From the NCBI GenBank assembly GCA_905193585.1, contig CAJJPG010000004.1, forward strand, positions 1 through 36,925: 36,925 bases of DNA. The letters run 5' to 3'. Positions 17,467-24,068 of the stretch are shown here, in pieces. The notes beneath the pieces are model-generated. The model saw only the letters and a list, made by a program, of their open reading frames with translations, searched no databases and was not told the origin of the DNA. Every line of letters starts with the position of its first letter. Positions within the stretch are counted from its first letter, which is position 1. The stretch is from an uncultured Oscillospiraceae bacterium (lineage in GTDB: Bacteria > Bacillota > Clostridia > Oscillospirales > Acutalibacteraceae). A program made the position numbers and the translations under genes.

Positions 17467-19476
17467 ATGGATAAATTTGTAGGAAAACGGCTTGACGGCA
17501 GGTATGAAATTAAGGAAATAATCGGCGTAGGCGGTATGGCGGTAGTATACAAGGCATACGATAATCAGGAAAAACGCATTGTGGCGGTTAAAATTCTGAA
17601 AGAAGAATTTATTTCAAACGAGGAATTTGTCCGCCGCTTTAAAAACGAATCAAAGGCTATTGCAATGCTTTCCCACCCGAATATTGTAAAGGTGTTTGAC
17701 GTTAGCTTCGGCGACCTTATACAGTATATCGTAATGGAGTACATTGAGGGCATTACCCTTAAAGAATACATTGAGCGTGAGGGCAGCCTGCGCTGGAAAG
17801 ACGCGGTGCACTTCACCATTCAGATTTTAAAGGGCTTGCAGCACGCGCACGATAAGGGCATTGTGCACAGGGATGTTAAACCGCAGAATATAATGGTTCT
17901 GCCCGACGGCACTATTAAGGTGACCGATTTCGGCATTGCCCGCTTTGCAAGGAGCGAGCAGCGCACCATAACCGATAAGGCTATAGGCTCGGTGCATTAC
18001 ATCAGCCCCGAGCAGGCAAGGGGCGAGCGCACAGACGAAAAGACCGATATTTATTCGGTAGGTGTTATTCTTTACGAAATGCTTACGGGTCAATTGCCCT
18101 TCCAGGCGGAAAGCGCGGTTTCGGTTGCTATAATGCAGCTGCAGCGCGACCCGCAGCTGCCCACCGAGATAAACGGCTCAATTCCGTTGGGGCTTGAGCA
18201 GATAACCATGCACGCAATGCAGAAAAACCCCGAGCGCCGCTATCAGTCGGCTTCCGAAATGCTGTGCGATTTGGGCGCTTTCAGAAAAGACCCGTCGCTC
18301 ACCTTTGATTATTCTTATTTTGTGGACGATTCTCCCACAAAATTCGCTCCCGCCGCATTTGATTATGACAGTGTTCAGATACCCGAGCGCGAAGAGGAAG
18401 AGCCTAAAGAGAAGAATAATATGATTCCGATACTGGCGGGCATTGCCGTAACGCTGGTTATTGCAATAGTTATACTTGCGGCAATATTTGTGCCGAAACT
18501 TTTATCGAGCACGGGTTCTGAGCTTACCTGCCCGAAATTTGTAGGTCAAAAGCTTGAGGACGTAACCTCAAACGATGAATACAAGGCAAACTTCAAGTTT
18601 GAGGAAAAGTGGGAGTCCAACGCCGATTACGCTTACGGCTATATCTATGAGCAGTCAAAGGCAGAGGGTCAAAAGCTTAAAAAAGGCGCTACCATAACCC
18701 TGTTTATCAGTAAGGGGCAGTCCACCACAAAGGTACCCGACGTTTACGGCAAGACCGAATCCGCCGGCGTTTCAGAGCTTAAAGCGGCGGGCTTTACCAC
18801 CGTTATAACCGAAATGCCGAGCGAGGACGTTGAAAAGGGGCTTATTATAAAGACCTCTCCCCAGCGTACCGAGGTTGTTGAAGAAAACGCCAAGATTACC
18901 ATTTACGTAAGCTCGGGCAAGACTATACAGAACGTTAACGCCCCGTCTGTTACCACTATGAAGCAGGCGGACGCTGAAAAGCTCTTGAAAGATAAAAAAC
19001 TGATTGCAGAGGTTGAAGAAGTTTATTACTCAAAGGGAAGTAACTATGAGTACGCGCCGGTGGGCTATGTTATTAAGCAAGAGCCCGCAAGCGGCAGCAG
19101 CATTGCCGAGGGCTCAACCGTTAAGATTTACGTAAATAAAGGCTTTTCAGCTAATATAACCGTTAATTTACCGCGTGATTTAAAACTTAACCAGTATTAT
19201 GTATCGCTTTGGGCTGACGGCGTTGCGGTTGCCGAGAGCAAAATGCTTGACGCTACACAGCTTAGCAAGTACACCTTTGAAAACGTAACCTCAAAGCGCG
19301 ACAGCGGCACCTATACGGTGAAAATCAGGTCTGCTTCAAGCAATGCGCTTGATTATCAGGTAATAACCGTGGACTTCAAAGAGGGTGCCGCCAAGCGAGT
19401 GGGCAGTTACGACGATTATAAAAAGCTTGACGCCGATACTACTTCTTCTTCGTCCGATAATGAGGATTACAATTGA
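17467..19476 (+). CDS. prkC: PASTA-domain Ser/Thr protein kinase PrkC
   Basis: Single-pass membrane kinase of 669 residues that senses muropeptides or lipid II and controls growth and spore germination in relatives. Cytoplasmic kinase domain 12-275: glycine loop GVGGMAVVYKA, K42 in VAVKIL, HRDVKPQN with D136, DFG at 154-156, APE-like SPEQ at 180-183. Acidic linker (EREEEEPKEK), transmembrane helix 319-345, then three PASTA repeats (about 354-420, 421-490, 491-562). A further 107 residues, with no Cys and a beta-rich look, end in a Ser/Asp tail: an Ig-like cap. Its stop overlaps the rsgA TTG by 3 nt. Confidence 0.96.
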   Translation: MDKFVGKRLDGRYEIKEIIGVGGMAVVYKAYDNQEKRIVAVKILKEEFISNEEFVRRFKNESKAIAMLSHPNIVKVFDVSFGDLIQYIVMEYIEGITLKEYIEREGSLRWKDAVHFTIQILKGLQHAHDKGIVHRDVKPQNIMVLPDGTIKVTDFGIARFARSEQRTITDKAIGSVHYISPEQARGERTDEKTDIYSVGVILYEMLTGQLPFQAESAVSVAIMQLQRDPQLPTEINGSIPLGLEQITMHAMQKNPERRYQSASEMLCDLGAFRKDPSLTFDYSYFVDDSPTKFAPAAFDYDSVQIPEREEEEPKEKNNMIPILAGIAVTLVIAIVILAAIFVPKLLSSTGSELTCPKFVGQKLEDVTSNDEYKANFKFEEKWESNADYAYGYIYEQSKAEGQKLKKGATITLFISKGQSTTKVPDVYGKTESAGVSELKAAGFTTVITEMPSEDVEKGLIIKTSPQRTEVVEENAKITIYVSSGKTIQNVNAPSVTTMKQADAEKLLKDKKLIAEVEEVYYSKGSNYEYAPVGYVIKQEPASGSSIAEGSTVKIYVNKGFSANITVNLPRDLKLNQYYVSLWADGVAVAESKMLDATQLSKYTFENVTSKRDSGTYTVKIRSASSNALDYQVITVDFKEGAAKRVGSYDDYKKLDADTTSSSSDNEDYN

Positions 19477-20348
19477 CCGGTATAATTATTAAAGCGCTGT
19501 CGGGGTTTTATTATATTGACGACGGCAGCGCGGTATATGAATGCAGAGCAAGGGGGAATTTCCGCAAAAGCGGAATTTCCCCTTTGGTCGGAGATAGGGC
19601 GGAATTTGAATTATCGGGCGGCAGCGGAGTTGTCACCGCTGTTTTGCCGCGCAAAAATTTCCTTTCCCGCCCGCCGGTTGCAAATATTGATAAGCTTTTT
19701 ATAGTTTCCTCTTTTGAAAACCCCGCGCCCAACGAATACATAATAGACCGCCTTACGGCGATAGCCGTGTACCGCGAAATAGAGCCGATTATAGTTTTTA
19801 ACAAGTGCGACGCAGGAGATTTCAGCCGCTGGGAGAGCATTTACCGCGCCGCGGGCTTTAAGGTATTTACCGTATCAGCCGAAACAGGCGAGGGAATAGA
19901 CGCGCTTAAAAGCGAATTTTCAGGTGGCATAAGCGTTTTAACGGGTAATTCTGGCGTTGGAAAATCGAGCATTTTAAACCGTATTTTCGGAAATACCGCG
20001 CTTAAAACGGGCGAGGTCAGCGAAAAGCTTGGCAGAGGCCGCCATACCACCCGCCACACAGAGCTTTTACGCCTGCCTTGCGGCGGTTATATTGCCGATA
20101 CCCCGGGCTTTTCCTCGCTTGAAACGGGCGGCGACTATGAATTTAAGGAAAGGCTTATTTCCTGTTTCCCCGATTTATATGAATACAGCGGCAATTGCCG
20201 CTTTACCTCCTGCACGCATACCTGCGAAAAGGGGTGCGGGGTTATTGCGGCGGCTGAAAACGGCGAAATACAAAAAAGCCGCCTTGAATCATACAAAGCG
20301 CTTTTTGAAGAATTAAAGGATATAAAAAAATGGCAAGATAGACGTTAG
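19473..20348 (+). CDS. rsgA: Ribosome small-subunit assembly GTPase RsgA
   Basis: Circularly permuted GTPase that checks 30S maturation. Of 291 residues: an N-terminal OB fold (1-70), G4 NKCD (110-113), G1 GNSGVGKSS (158-166), G3 DTPG (209-212), and a zinc site C242, C247, H249, C255. TTG start at 19473, 8 nt after GAGGA, overlapping prkC. The TAG stop (20346-20348) lies inside a TTAGANN heptad, and the last few codons (QDRR) are repeat-derived, so the original C-terminus may have been changed by the repeat. In B. subtilis rpe and thiN follow; neither is present here. Confidence 0.95.
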   Translation: MTGIIIKALSGFYYIDDGSAVYECRARGNFRKSGISPLVGDRAEFELSGGSGVVTAVLPRKNFLSRPPVANIDKLFIVSSFENPAPNEYIIDRLTAIAVYREIEPIIVFNKCDAGDFSRWESIYRAAGFKVFTVSAETGEGIDALKSEFSGGISVLTGNSGVGKSSILNRIFGNTALKTGEVSEKLGRGRHTTRHTELLRLPCGGYIADTPGFSSLETGGDYEFKERLISCFPDLYEYSGNCRFTSCTHTCEKGCGVIAAAENGEIQKSRLESYKALFEELKDIKKWQDRR

Positions 20349-20358
20349 ACATTAGATT
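20338..20358 (+). repeat. TTAGANN heptad repeat at the rsgA 3' end
   Basis: Three consecutive 7-nt units: ATAGACG (20338), TTAGACA (20345) and TTAGATT (20352). The same family borders the element at 25811-26031. It supplies the rsgA stop codon. The rest of the 126-bp gap to the next gene holds only the promoter at 20402-20430. Confidence 0.65.
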
Positions 20359-20401
20359 TTTTGAATTTCTTGCATTTTTCCTTATTTTTAACCTGAAAAC
20401 G

Positions 20402-20430
20402 GTAACATTTTTTAATTTCTGCGATATACT
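20402..20430 (+). promoter_or_regulatory. Promoter of the 53-aa protein and spoVM
   Basis: GTAACA (20402-20407), 17 bp, TATACT (20425-20430) fits SigA with a weak -35 box. B. subtilis spoVM is read by the mother-cell factor SigE, and TAACATT with GATATACT could also be taken as a loose SigE pair; the sequence does not decide. Confidence 0.45.
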
Positions 20431-20474
20431 GTTATTAAGAACCGGGAAAAACAAGTATATCGGAGGGGTGCTGT

Positions 20475-20636
20475 ATGCGCAGACGAAGAGGTTGCGGCTG
20501 CAATTGTAACAAGGGGCTTATAGGGCTTACGTTCGCCTGCGGTTTACTTATAAGCTGCTTTTGCCCGCCGAAATTCCTTGTTGCGGTGCTCGCAATATGG
20601 GTTATTATACTCGGCTTTTCAAGCGGACGGTGCTGA
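20475..20636 (+). CDS. Small Cys-rich membrane protein, 53 aa, unknown function
   Basis: ATG at 20475 lies 6 nt after GGAGGGG, a strong ribosome site. The product has a basic start (RRRR), a Cys cluster (C7, C9, C11), a hydrophobic segment (about 14-28), a CFCPP turn (C28, C30) and a second hydrophobic segment (34-49), ending in Cys 53: seven Cys in 53 residues. It looks like a two-helix membrane hairpin. It starts 126 bp after rsgA and ends 24 bp before spoVM, apparently sharing its transcript, so a role in sporulation is a reasonable guess. I do not recognise a named family. Confidence 0.75.
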   Translation: MRRRRGCGCNCNKGLIGLTFACGLLISCFCPPKFLVAVLAIWVIILGFSSGRC

Positions 20637-20660
20637 TTATATTTTCAGGGGGTCTTTTTT

Positions 20661-20744
20661 GTGAAAGTGGTATTATTTAAAAGTCCTAAGTTTTTAAGCG
20701 GTTTTTTAAGAATGATTTTCGGAATTAAAAAGCAGAGTATTTAA
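20661..20744 (+). CDS. spoVM: Stage V sporulation protein M
   Basis: Product of 27 residues, MKVVLFKSPKFLSG and a short amphipathic helix ending in basic residues. It aligns along its length with B. subtilis SpoVM (26 residues), including the helix-breaking P9 and the PKFL core. SpoVM is an amphipathic helix that sits on the convex forespore membrane and anchors SpoIVA, the base of the coat. GTG start at 20661 follows a GGGGG at about 12 nt. Location downstream of prkC-rsgA matches Bacillus, which supports the call. This shows the organism is from a spore-forming lineage. Confidence 0.9.
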   Translation: MKVVLFKSPKFLSGFLRMIFGIKKQSI

Positions 20745-20771
20745 CTACATAGAAGTATAGAAGTATAAGAA

Positions 20772-20801
20772 AACCCGATGCTGCTTTCGCAGCATCGGGT
20801 T
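20772..20801. terminator. Bidirectional terminator between spoVM and fba
   Basis: A perfect 13-bp stem (20772-20784 with 20789-20801) around a TTTC loop. On the plus strand it is followed by AAATTTATTTTT, on the minus strand by TTTTCTTATAC, so it can end both spoVM and the convergent aldolase gene. Just before it is a tandem AGAAGTAT repeat (about 20751-20766). Confidence 0.9.
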
Positions 20802-20817
20802 AAATTTATTTTTGTAA

Positions 20818-21681
20818 TTAAGCCTTGCCGACCGAACCGAAAAGCTCCATTTTTTCCTTAACGGTATCTTTAATTGCCTGAGCGCCGTCTGCAAGCAGCT
20901 TGCGTGGGTCAAAGCCCTTGCCCTCAAGGTCCTTGCCTGCCTCAATGTACTTGCGGGTAGCAGCTGCGAAAGCAAGCTGGCACTCGGTGTTAACGTTTAT
21001 CTTTGAAACGCCGAGGGAAATAGCTTTCTTTATCATATCGGCCGGGATACCCGTGCCGCCGTGAAGAACGAGGGGCATTGTGCCTGTAAGCTCCTGAATT
21101 TCAGCCAATGTATCAAAGCGGAGGCCTGTCCAGTTAGCGGGGTACTTGCCGTGAATATTACCGATACCCGCAGCCAGCATTGTAACGCCCAAATCGGCTA
21201 TCATTTTGCACTCTTTCGGGTCGGCAACCTCGCCGCCGCCTATAACGCCGTCTTCCTCGCCGCCGATAGCGCCAACTTCTGCTTCAAGCGAGAGACCCAA
21301 CTTATTGCAGGTTTCAACAAGCTCCTTTGTCTTTTCAATGTTCTCTTCAATCGGATAGTGAGAACCGTCGAACATTATTGAAGAAAAGCCTGCCTCGATG
21401 CACTTTTTAGCGCCTTCGTAGCTGCCGTGGTCAAGGTGAAGAGCAACCGGAACTGTAATCTTCATTTCTTCAAGCATGCCGTTTACCATGCCGACAACGG
21501 TCTTGTAGCCGCACATATATTTGCCTGCGCCCTCGGAAACACCGAGAATAACGGGTGACTTTAATTCCTCGGCTGTCTGAAGAATAGCCTTGGTCCATTC
21601 AAGGTTATTGATGTTGAACTGACCTACCGCATATTTGCCGGCTTTCGCCTTGGTGAGCATTTCTTTTGCTGATACTAACAT
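20818..21681 (-). CDS. fba: Class II fructose-1,6-bisphosphate aldolase
   Basis: Zinc-dependent aldolase of 287 residues splitting fructose-1,6-bisphosphate into two triose phosphates. Catalytic D84 and zinc ligand H85 are in LHLDHGS, with other ligands H177 (GNIHGKY) and H207 (VLHGGTG), and E134. The segment GGEEDGV is typical of the bacterial FBA/tagatose-bisphosphate aldolase group; fructose specificity is the likely but not proven choice. CGGAGG precedes ATG at 21681. A hairpin lies in its leader and a shared terminator just after its stop. Confidence 0.95.
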   Translation of the reverse strand: MLVSAKEMLTKAKAGKYAVGQFNINNLEWTKAILQTAEELKSPVILGVSEGAGKYMCGYKTVVGMVNGMLEEMKITVPVALHLDHGSYEGAKKCIEAGFSSIMFDGSHYPIEENIEKTKELVETCNKLGLSLEAEVGAIGGEEDGVIGGGEVADPKECKMIADLGVTMLAAGIGNIHGKYPANWTGLRFDTLAEIQELTGTMPLVLHGGTGIPADMIKKAISLGVSKINVNTECQLAFAAATRKYIEAGKDLEGKGFDPRKLLADGAQAIKDTVKEKMELFGSVGKA

Positions 21682-21699
21682 TATTATTCCTCCGATATG

Positions 21700-21737
21700 A
21701 AAATAATCTGTGACCTTATTAGTCCACAGATTATTTT
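21700..21737 (-). promoter_or_regulatory. Inverted repeat in the fba leader
   Basis: A perfect 13-bp stem (21700-21712 with 21725-21737) around a 12-nt loop. On the minus strand it runs into TTTTCAT, like an intrinsic terminator for the upstream acyltransferase-like gene. It also overlaps the -10 box of a possible fba promoter, so it may be an operator or attenuator; it lies only 6 nt from the fba ribosome site. Confidence 0.7.
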
Positions 21738-21761
21738 ATACCAATTATGTAATAAAATCAA
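21735..21761 (-). promoter_or_regulatory. Possible fba promoter
   Basis: Read on the minus strand: TTGATT (21761-21756), a short 15-bp spacer, TATAAA (21740-21735). The short spacer makes it doubtful, but the gap to the upstream gene allows little else. Confidence 0.4.
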
Positions 21762-21764
21762 GTA

Positions 21765-22607
21765 TTATTTATCGGGATCTTCGTTTACTACCTCGGGCGG
21801 CAGCTCCAAAAGCTCGGGATTGCGCAAATATTTGCGTATTTTGCGGAAAGCCAAGGCAAAATAGCTGCCCGAGCATATGCGTTCGTCCATTACAACGCCG
21901 AGCGGTATGCAGCGCTCGAATATTATTTCTCCGCCGCTTCTTCTCGGAACCTCGCGCAGATTACCCATGGTAATAAACACGCTGGTTGTGCCGAACTCGT
22001 AGCAGTGGTGGTAAATATGATTGGTGCGGATAGAAGCTAAATTTGAAATGCAAAGGCTGTTATGGAAAGGCGACATGTCAATAACCTTTTTAGGCAGCAA
22101 GCCGTGCTTATCCATAAATTTAAAGAGCCCTACGCCCACTCTCAGCACGCCGGGCGCGCCGAGGAGAATTTTAATCATTTTCTCGGTGCCGTTTTTTTCG
22201 GGCACCTCGCGGTTATCGGTTACATATTTATTTATAGTGTTGTTAACGTCAAAAATAGTATCGGTCATATTGAAATACATTTTTGACATTGTGCCGTTAT
22301 CCATCTGTCCGGATTTCAGCACCACCATTGCAACGCAAAACTCATTGCGGGCATAAGGTTTGCAGTTCATTATAAACCTGTTAAGCAGGGGAAACTCCGC
22401 AGCGGTTCTCAGGTACGCCGCTATAATAACGCCGAGGTGACTCAGGGACACGCCCTCCTTACGCTTTTTGTTCAGATATTCCTGAATAGGGTCATACGGA
22501 ATATCAAGCGTGACCATGTTCATAGAATCAACGCGCTTGCTCATAACATATGACGCTACTGTATACATAGGGTCGGTATTGCGTAAACGCTTTCCGTCAG
22601 CTCTCAT
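21765..22607 (-). CDS. E2-acyltransferase-like protein lacking the catalytic residues
   Basis: Protein of 280 residues with the fold pattern of the catalytic domain of 2-oxo acid dehydrogenase E2 and chloramphenicol acetyltransferase. The usual DHRxxDG active-site motif reads DERICSG (241-247): the general-base His is Glu and the Asp is Ser, so normal acyl transfer is unlikely. No lipoyl or E1-binding domain and no E1 or E3 genes nearby. ATG at 22607 is preceded by TTGGAG; an open frame to 22646 lacks a ribosome site. Often annotated as E2 in Clostridia, but it more likely has a binding or other role. It has its own promoter. Confidence 0.8.
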   Translation of the reverse strand: MRADGKRLRNTDPMYTVASYVMSKRVDSMNMVTLDIPYDPIQEYLNKKRKEGVSLSHLGVIIAAYLRTAAEFPLLNRFIMNCKPYARNEFCVAMVVLKSGQMDNGTMSKMYFNMTDTIFDVNNTINKYVTDNREVPEKNGTEKMIKILLGAPGVLRVGVGLFKFMDKHGLLPKKVIDMSPFHNSLCISNLASIRTNHIYHHCYEFGTTSVFITMGNLREVPRRSGGEIIFERCIPLGVVMDERICSGSYFALAFRKIRKYLRNPELLELPPEVVNEDPDK

Positions 22608-22654
22608 TAAATACTCCAATCCGTCGCTGAAGGCAACTAAATACATATATAATC

Positions 22655-22683
22655 ATGATAACATATTATAATCGGGATTTCAA
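22655..22683 (-). promoter_or_regulatory. Promoter of the E2-like gene
   Basis: On the minus strand: TTGAAA (22683-22678), 17 bp, TATCAT (22660-22655). Divergent from the cyclic-di-GMP promoter 52 bp away. Confidence 0.6.
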
Positions 22684-22734
22684 CAGTTTTTTAATATTTT
22701 ATTCATATTTTAAAAGCTCCGCATACTGAAGATA

Positions 22735-22763
22735 TTGACAGAATATGCGGAAAATGGTATAAT
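22735..22763 (+). promoter_or_regulatory. Consensus SigA promoter of the cyclic-di-GMP genes
   Basis: TTGACA (22735-22740), 17 bp, TATAAT (22758-22763): a perfect match. Transcription should begin near 22770, leaving a leader of about 120 nt before the first likely start codon at 22892. Confidence 0.9.
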
Positions 22764-22806
22764 AAAGTCAAAAAAATGCTTGACAATGAAAAGTGGCGGG
22801 ATGCAC

Positions 22807-22894
22807 AATTCTGTGACAGACAGACAAACAGACAAACAGAATTTTCATAGCCGTTCGGCTTAGAAGGCCGTTCAATTTCGGGTGACGCGCTATG
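22807..22894 (+). promoter_or_regulatory. Structured 5' leader of the GGDEF gene
   Basis: First an 8-bp stem (22807-22814 with 22836-22843) whose 21-nt loop is a CAGACA-type tandem repeat (22815-22835, reaching into the stem to 22840). Then a 6-bp long-range pairing, CATAGC (22846-22851) with GCTATG (22889-22894), that would bury the ATG at 22892. Between its arms is a small CGGC/GCCG hairpin (22856-22859 with 22867-22870). I see no match to the GEMM-I or GEMM-II cyclic-di-GMP riboswitch cores. Confidence 0.5.
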
Positions 22895-23213
22895 ATGGGA
22901 GGGACAAGTATCAGCTCGATTTTACTTTATTCGGAAATAAATATTTTATGCGTTGTAATTAATGCTGATAATCGCGGTTAATCTGTCGGTTTCCGGTTTT
23001 GATAAATCAAGTCAAAGCAGAATGCTTTCGTATTCGGTGTATTTGACTGCACTTGCTAATATTTGTGATTTTCTTTGGAATTTATGCCTGACGGGTGCTG
23101 TTAAGCTGCCGAATTCTATTAGATTACATATATTTTACAGCTTTCGGTATAGCGTCGCTTTGCTGGCTTATTTATACCGATATGGTTCAGAAAAGCGACA
23201 TACTGAAAAATAA
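22892..23213 (+). pseudogene. Out-of-frame N-terminal part of the membrane GGDEF protein
   Basis: Two short reading frames that look like the missing start of the GGDEF protein. The first runs from ATG 22892 to TAA 22979-22981 and ends in LLYSEINILCVVIN, the usual beginning of this clostridial 5TM-GGDEF family. The second (22962-23213) has GFDKSSQSRMLSYS and ALANICDFLWNL, the next two membrane segments. Each needs a net +1 step into the next frame: near 22962-22981, then near 23110-23130. So either the gene carries two inserted bases or the assembly has two errors here. Confidence 0.6.
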
Positions 23214-24063
23214 AAAGCTGTTCGCGATTTATTTCATACCCTTGGCTGTGCTTGTGATTTTGCTTGCCGCAAACAGCTTTAACGGCTGCCTGTTTTATAT
23301 TGACGGCAGCGGCAAATACTACCGCGGAAGGCTTTTTTACGCACAGCAGGTGCTTTCCTACGGGTATATTGTAATTTCAGCCGTAAAATGCTTTTTAAAA
23401 GCCACTTCAAGGAAAAACTTCGCTCAGCGCGATTATCTGTTTAAATTGGTAACATTCGTTATACCGCCGATAATATGCGGATTAATTCAGATAATTGTGC
23501 AGGATATACCTGTTTTATCGGTCGGAATAGCAATGTCCTATTTGCTGGCGTACATAAATTCGCGGGAAAGGCTTATTTCGATTGACCCGCTTACGGGAAT
23601 TTCAAACCGACGTGATTTGCTGCAGCGCTTGGAGGACGATATTAAATCGCTTAAAACCACCGAGGATATGTATTTCCTGTTTATTGATATTGATTCCTTT
23701 AAAGGCATTAACGATACATACGGCCATAATGAGGGCGACCGCGTTTTAAAGGAGATAGCCGCCGCGTTGAAAAAATACGTCAAGACCGTAAACGGCTCCT
23801 GCGGCAGATACGGCGGGGATGAATTTGCGCTCTATATAATAAAGGAGCTTGACGCTGATTTTGATTCGGTTTGTTCCGTGCTTGATAAATTTATTGAAAA
23901 ACAGCATGTTGTTTACGGCGGCGGGAAAGCGGTTACCGTGAGCATGGGCTGTTCAAAATACCTCGGTGATTCCGATGATATACAGGGGCTGGTTTCCCGC
24001 GCGGACGAAGCAATGTACAGCCTTAAAAAAGAAAAGCGCAGAATGAAAAACAGGGGAGAGTAG
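23095..24063 (+). CDS. Membrane diguanylate cyclase (GGDEF), N-terminus frameshifted
   Basis: The main frame gives 322 residues: three or four transmembrane segments left of a longer membrane domain (about 1-155), then a GGDEF domain (about 158-320) that joins two GTP into cyclic-di-GMP. The signature RYGGDEF is intact (GGDEF 240-244), as are the metal-binding FIDIDSFKGIND and GHNEGD. The product-inhibition RxxD site is absent (KTVN at that place). ATG at 23095 lacks a ribosome site and cuts into a membrane helix, so it is a default start; see the N-terminal fragment at 22892-23213. Ends 5 bp before the EAL gene, with which it forms an operon. Confidence 0.85.
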   Translation: MLLSCRILLDYIYFTAFGIASLCWLIYTDMVQKSDILKNKKLFAIYFIPLAVLVILLAANSFNGCLFYIDGSGKYYRGRLFYAQQVLSYGYIVISAVKCFLKATSRKNFAQRDYLFKLVTFVIPPIICGLIQIIVQDIPVLSVGIAMSYLLAYINSRERLISIDPLTGISNRRDLLQRLEDDIKSLKTTEDMYFLFIDIDSFKGINDTYGHNEGDRVLKEIAAALKKYVKTVNGSCGRYGGDEFALYIIKELDADFDSVCSVLDKFIEKQHVVYGGGKAVTVSMGCSKYLGDSDDIQGLVSRADEAMYSLKKEKRRMKNRGE

Positions 24064-24068
24064 TTTTT

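Noticed and set aside
22780..22785. Second TTGACA as another promoter
   Set aside because: No -10 hexamer at 16-18 bp downstream.
22770..22891. Cyclic-di-GMP riboswitch (GEMM-I or GEMM-II) before the GGDEF gene
   Set aside because: The GGCAAACC and GGGACGCAAAGCC type cores are absent; kept only as an unassigned structured leader.
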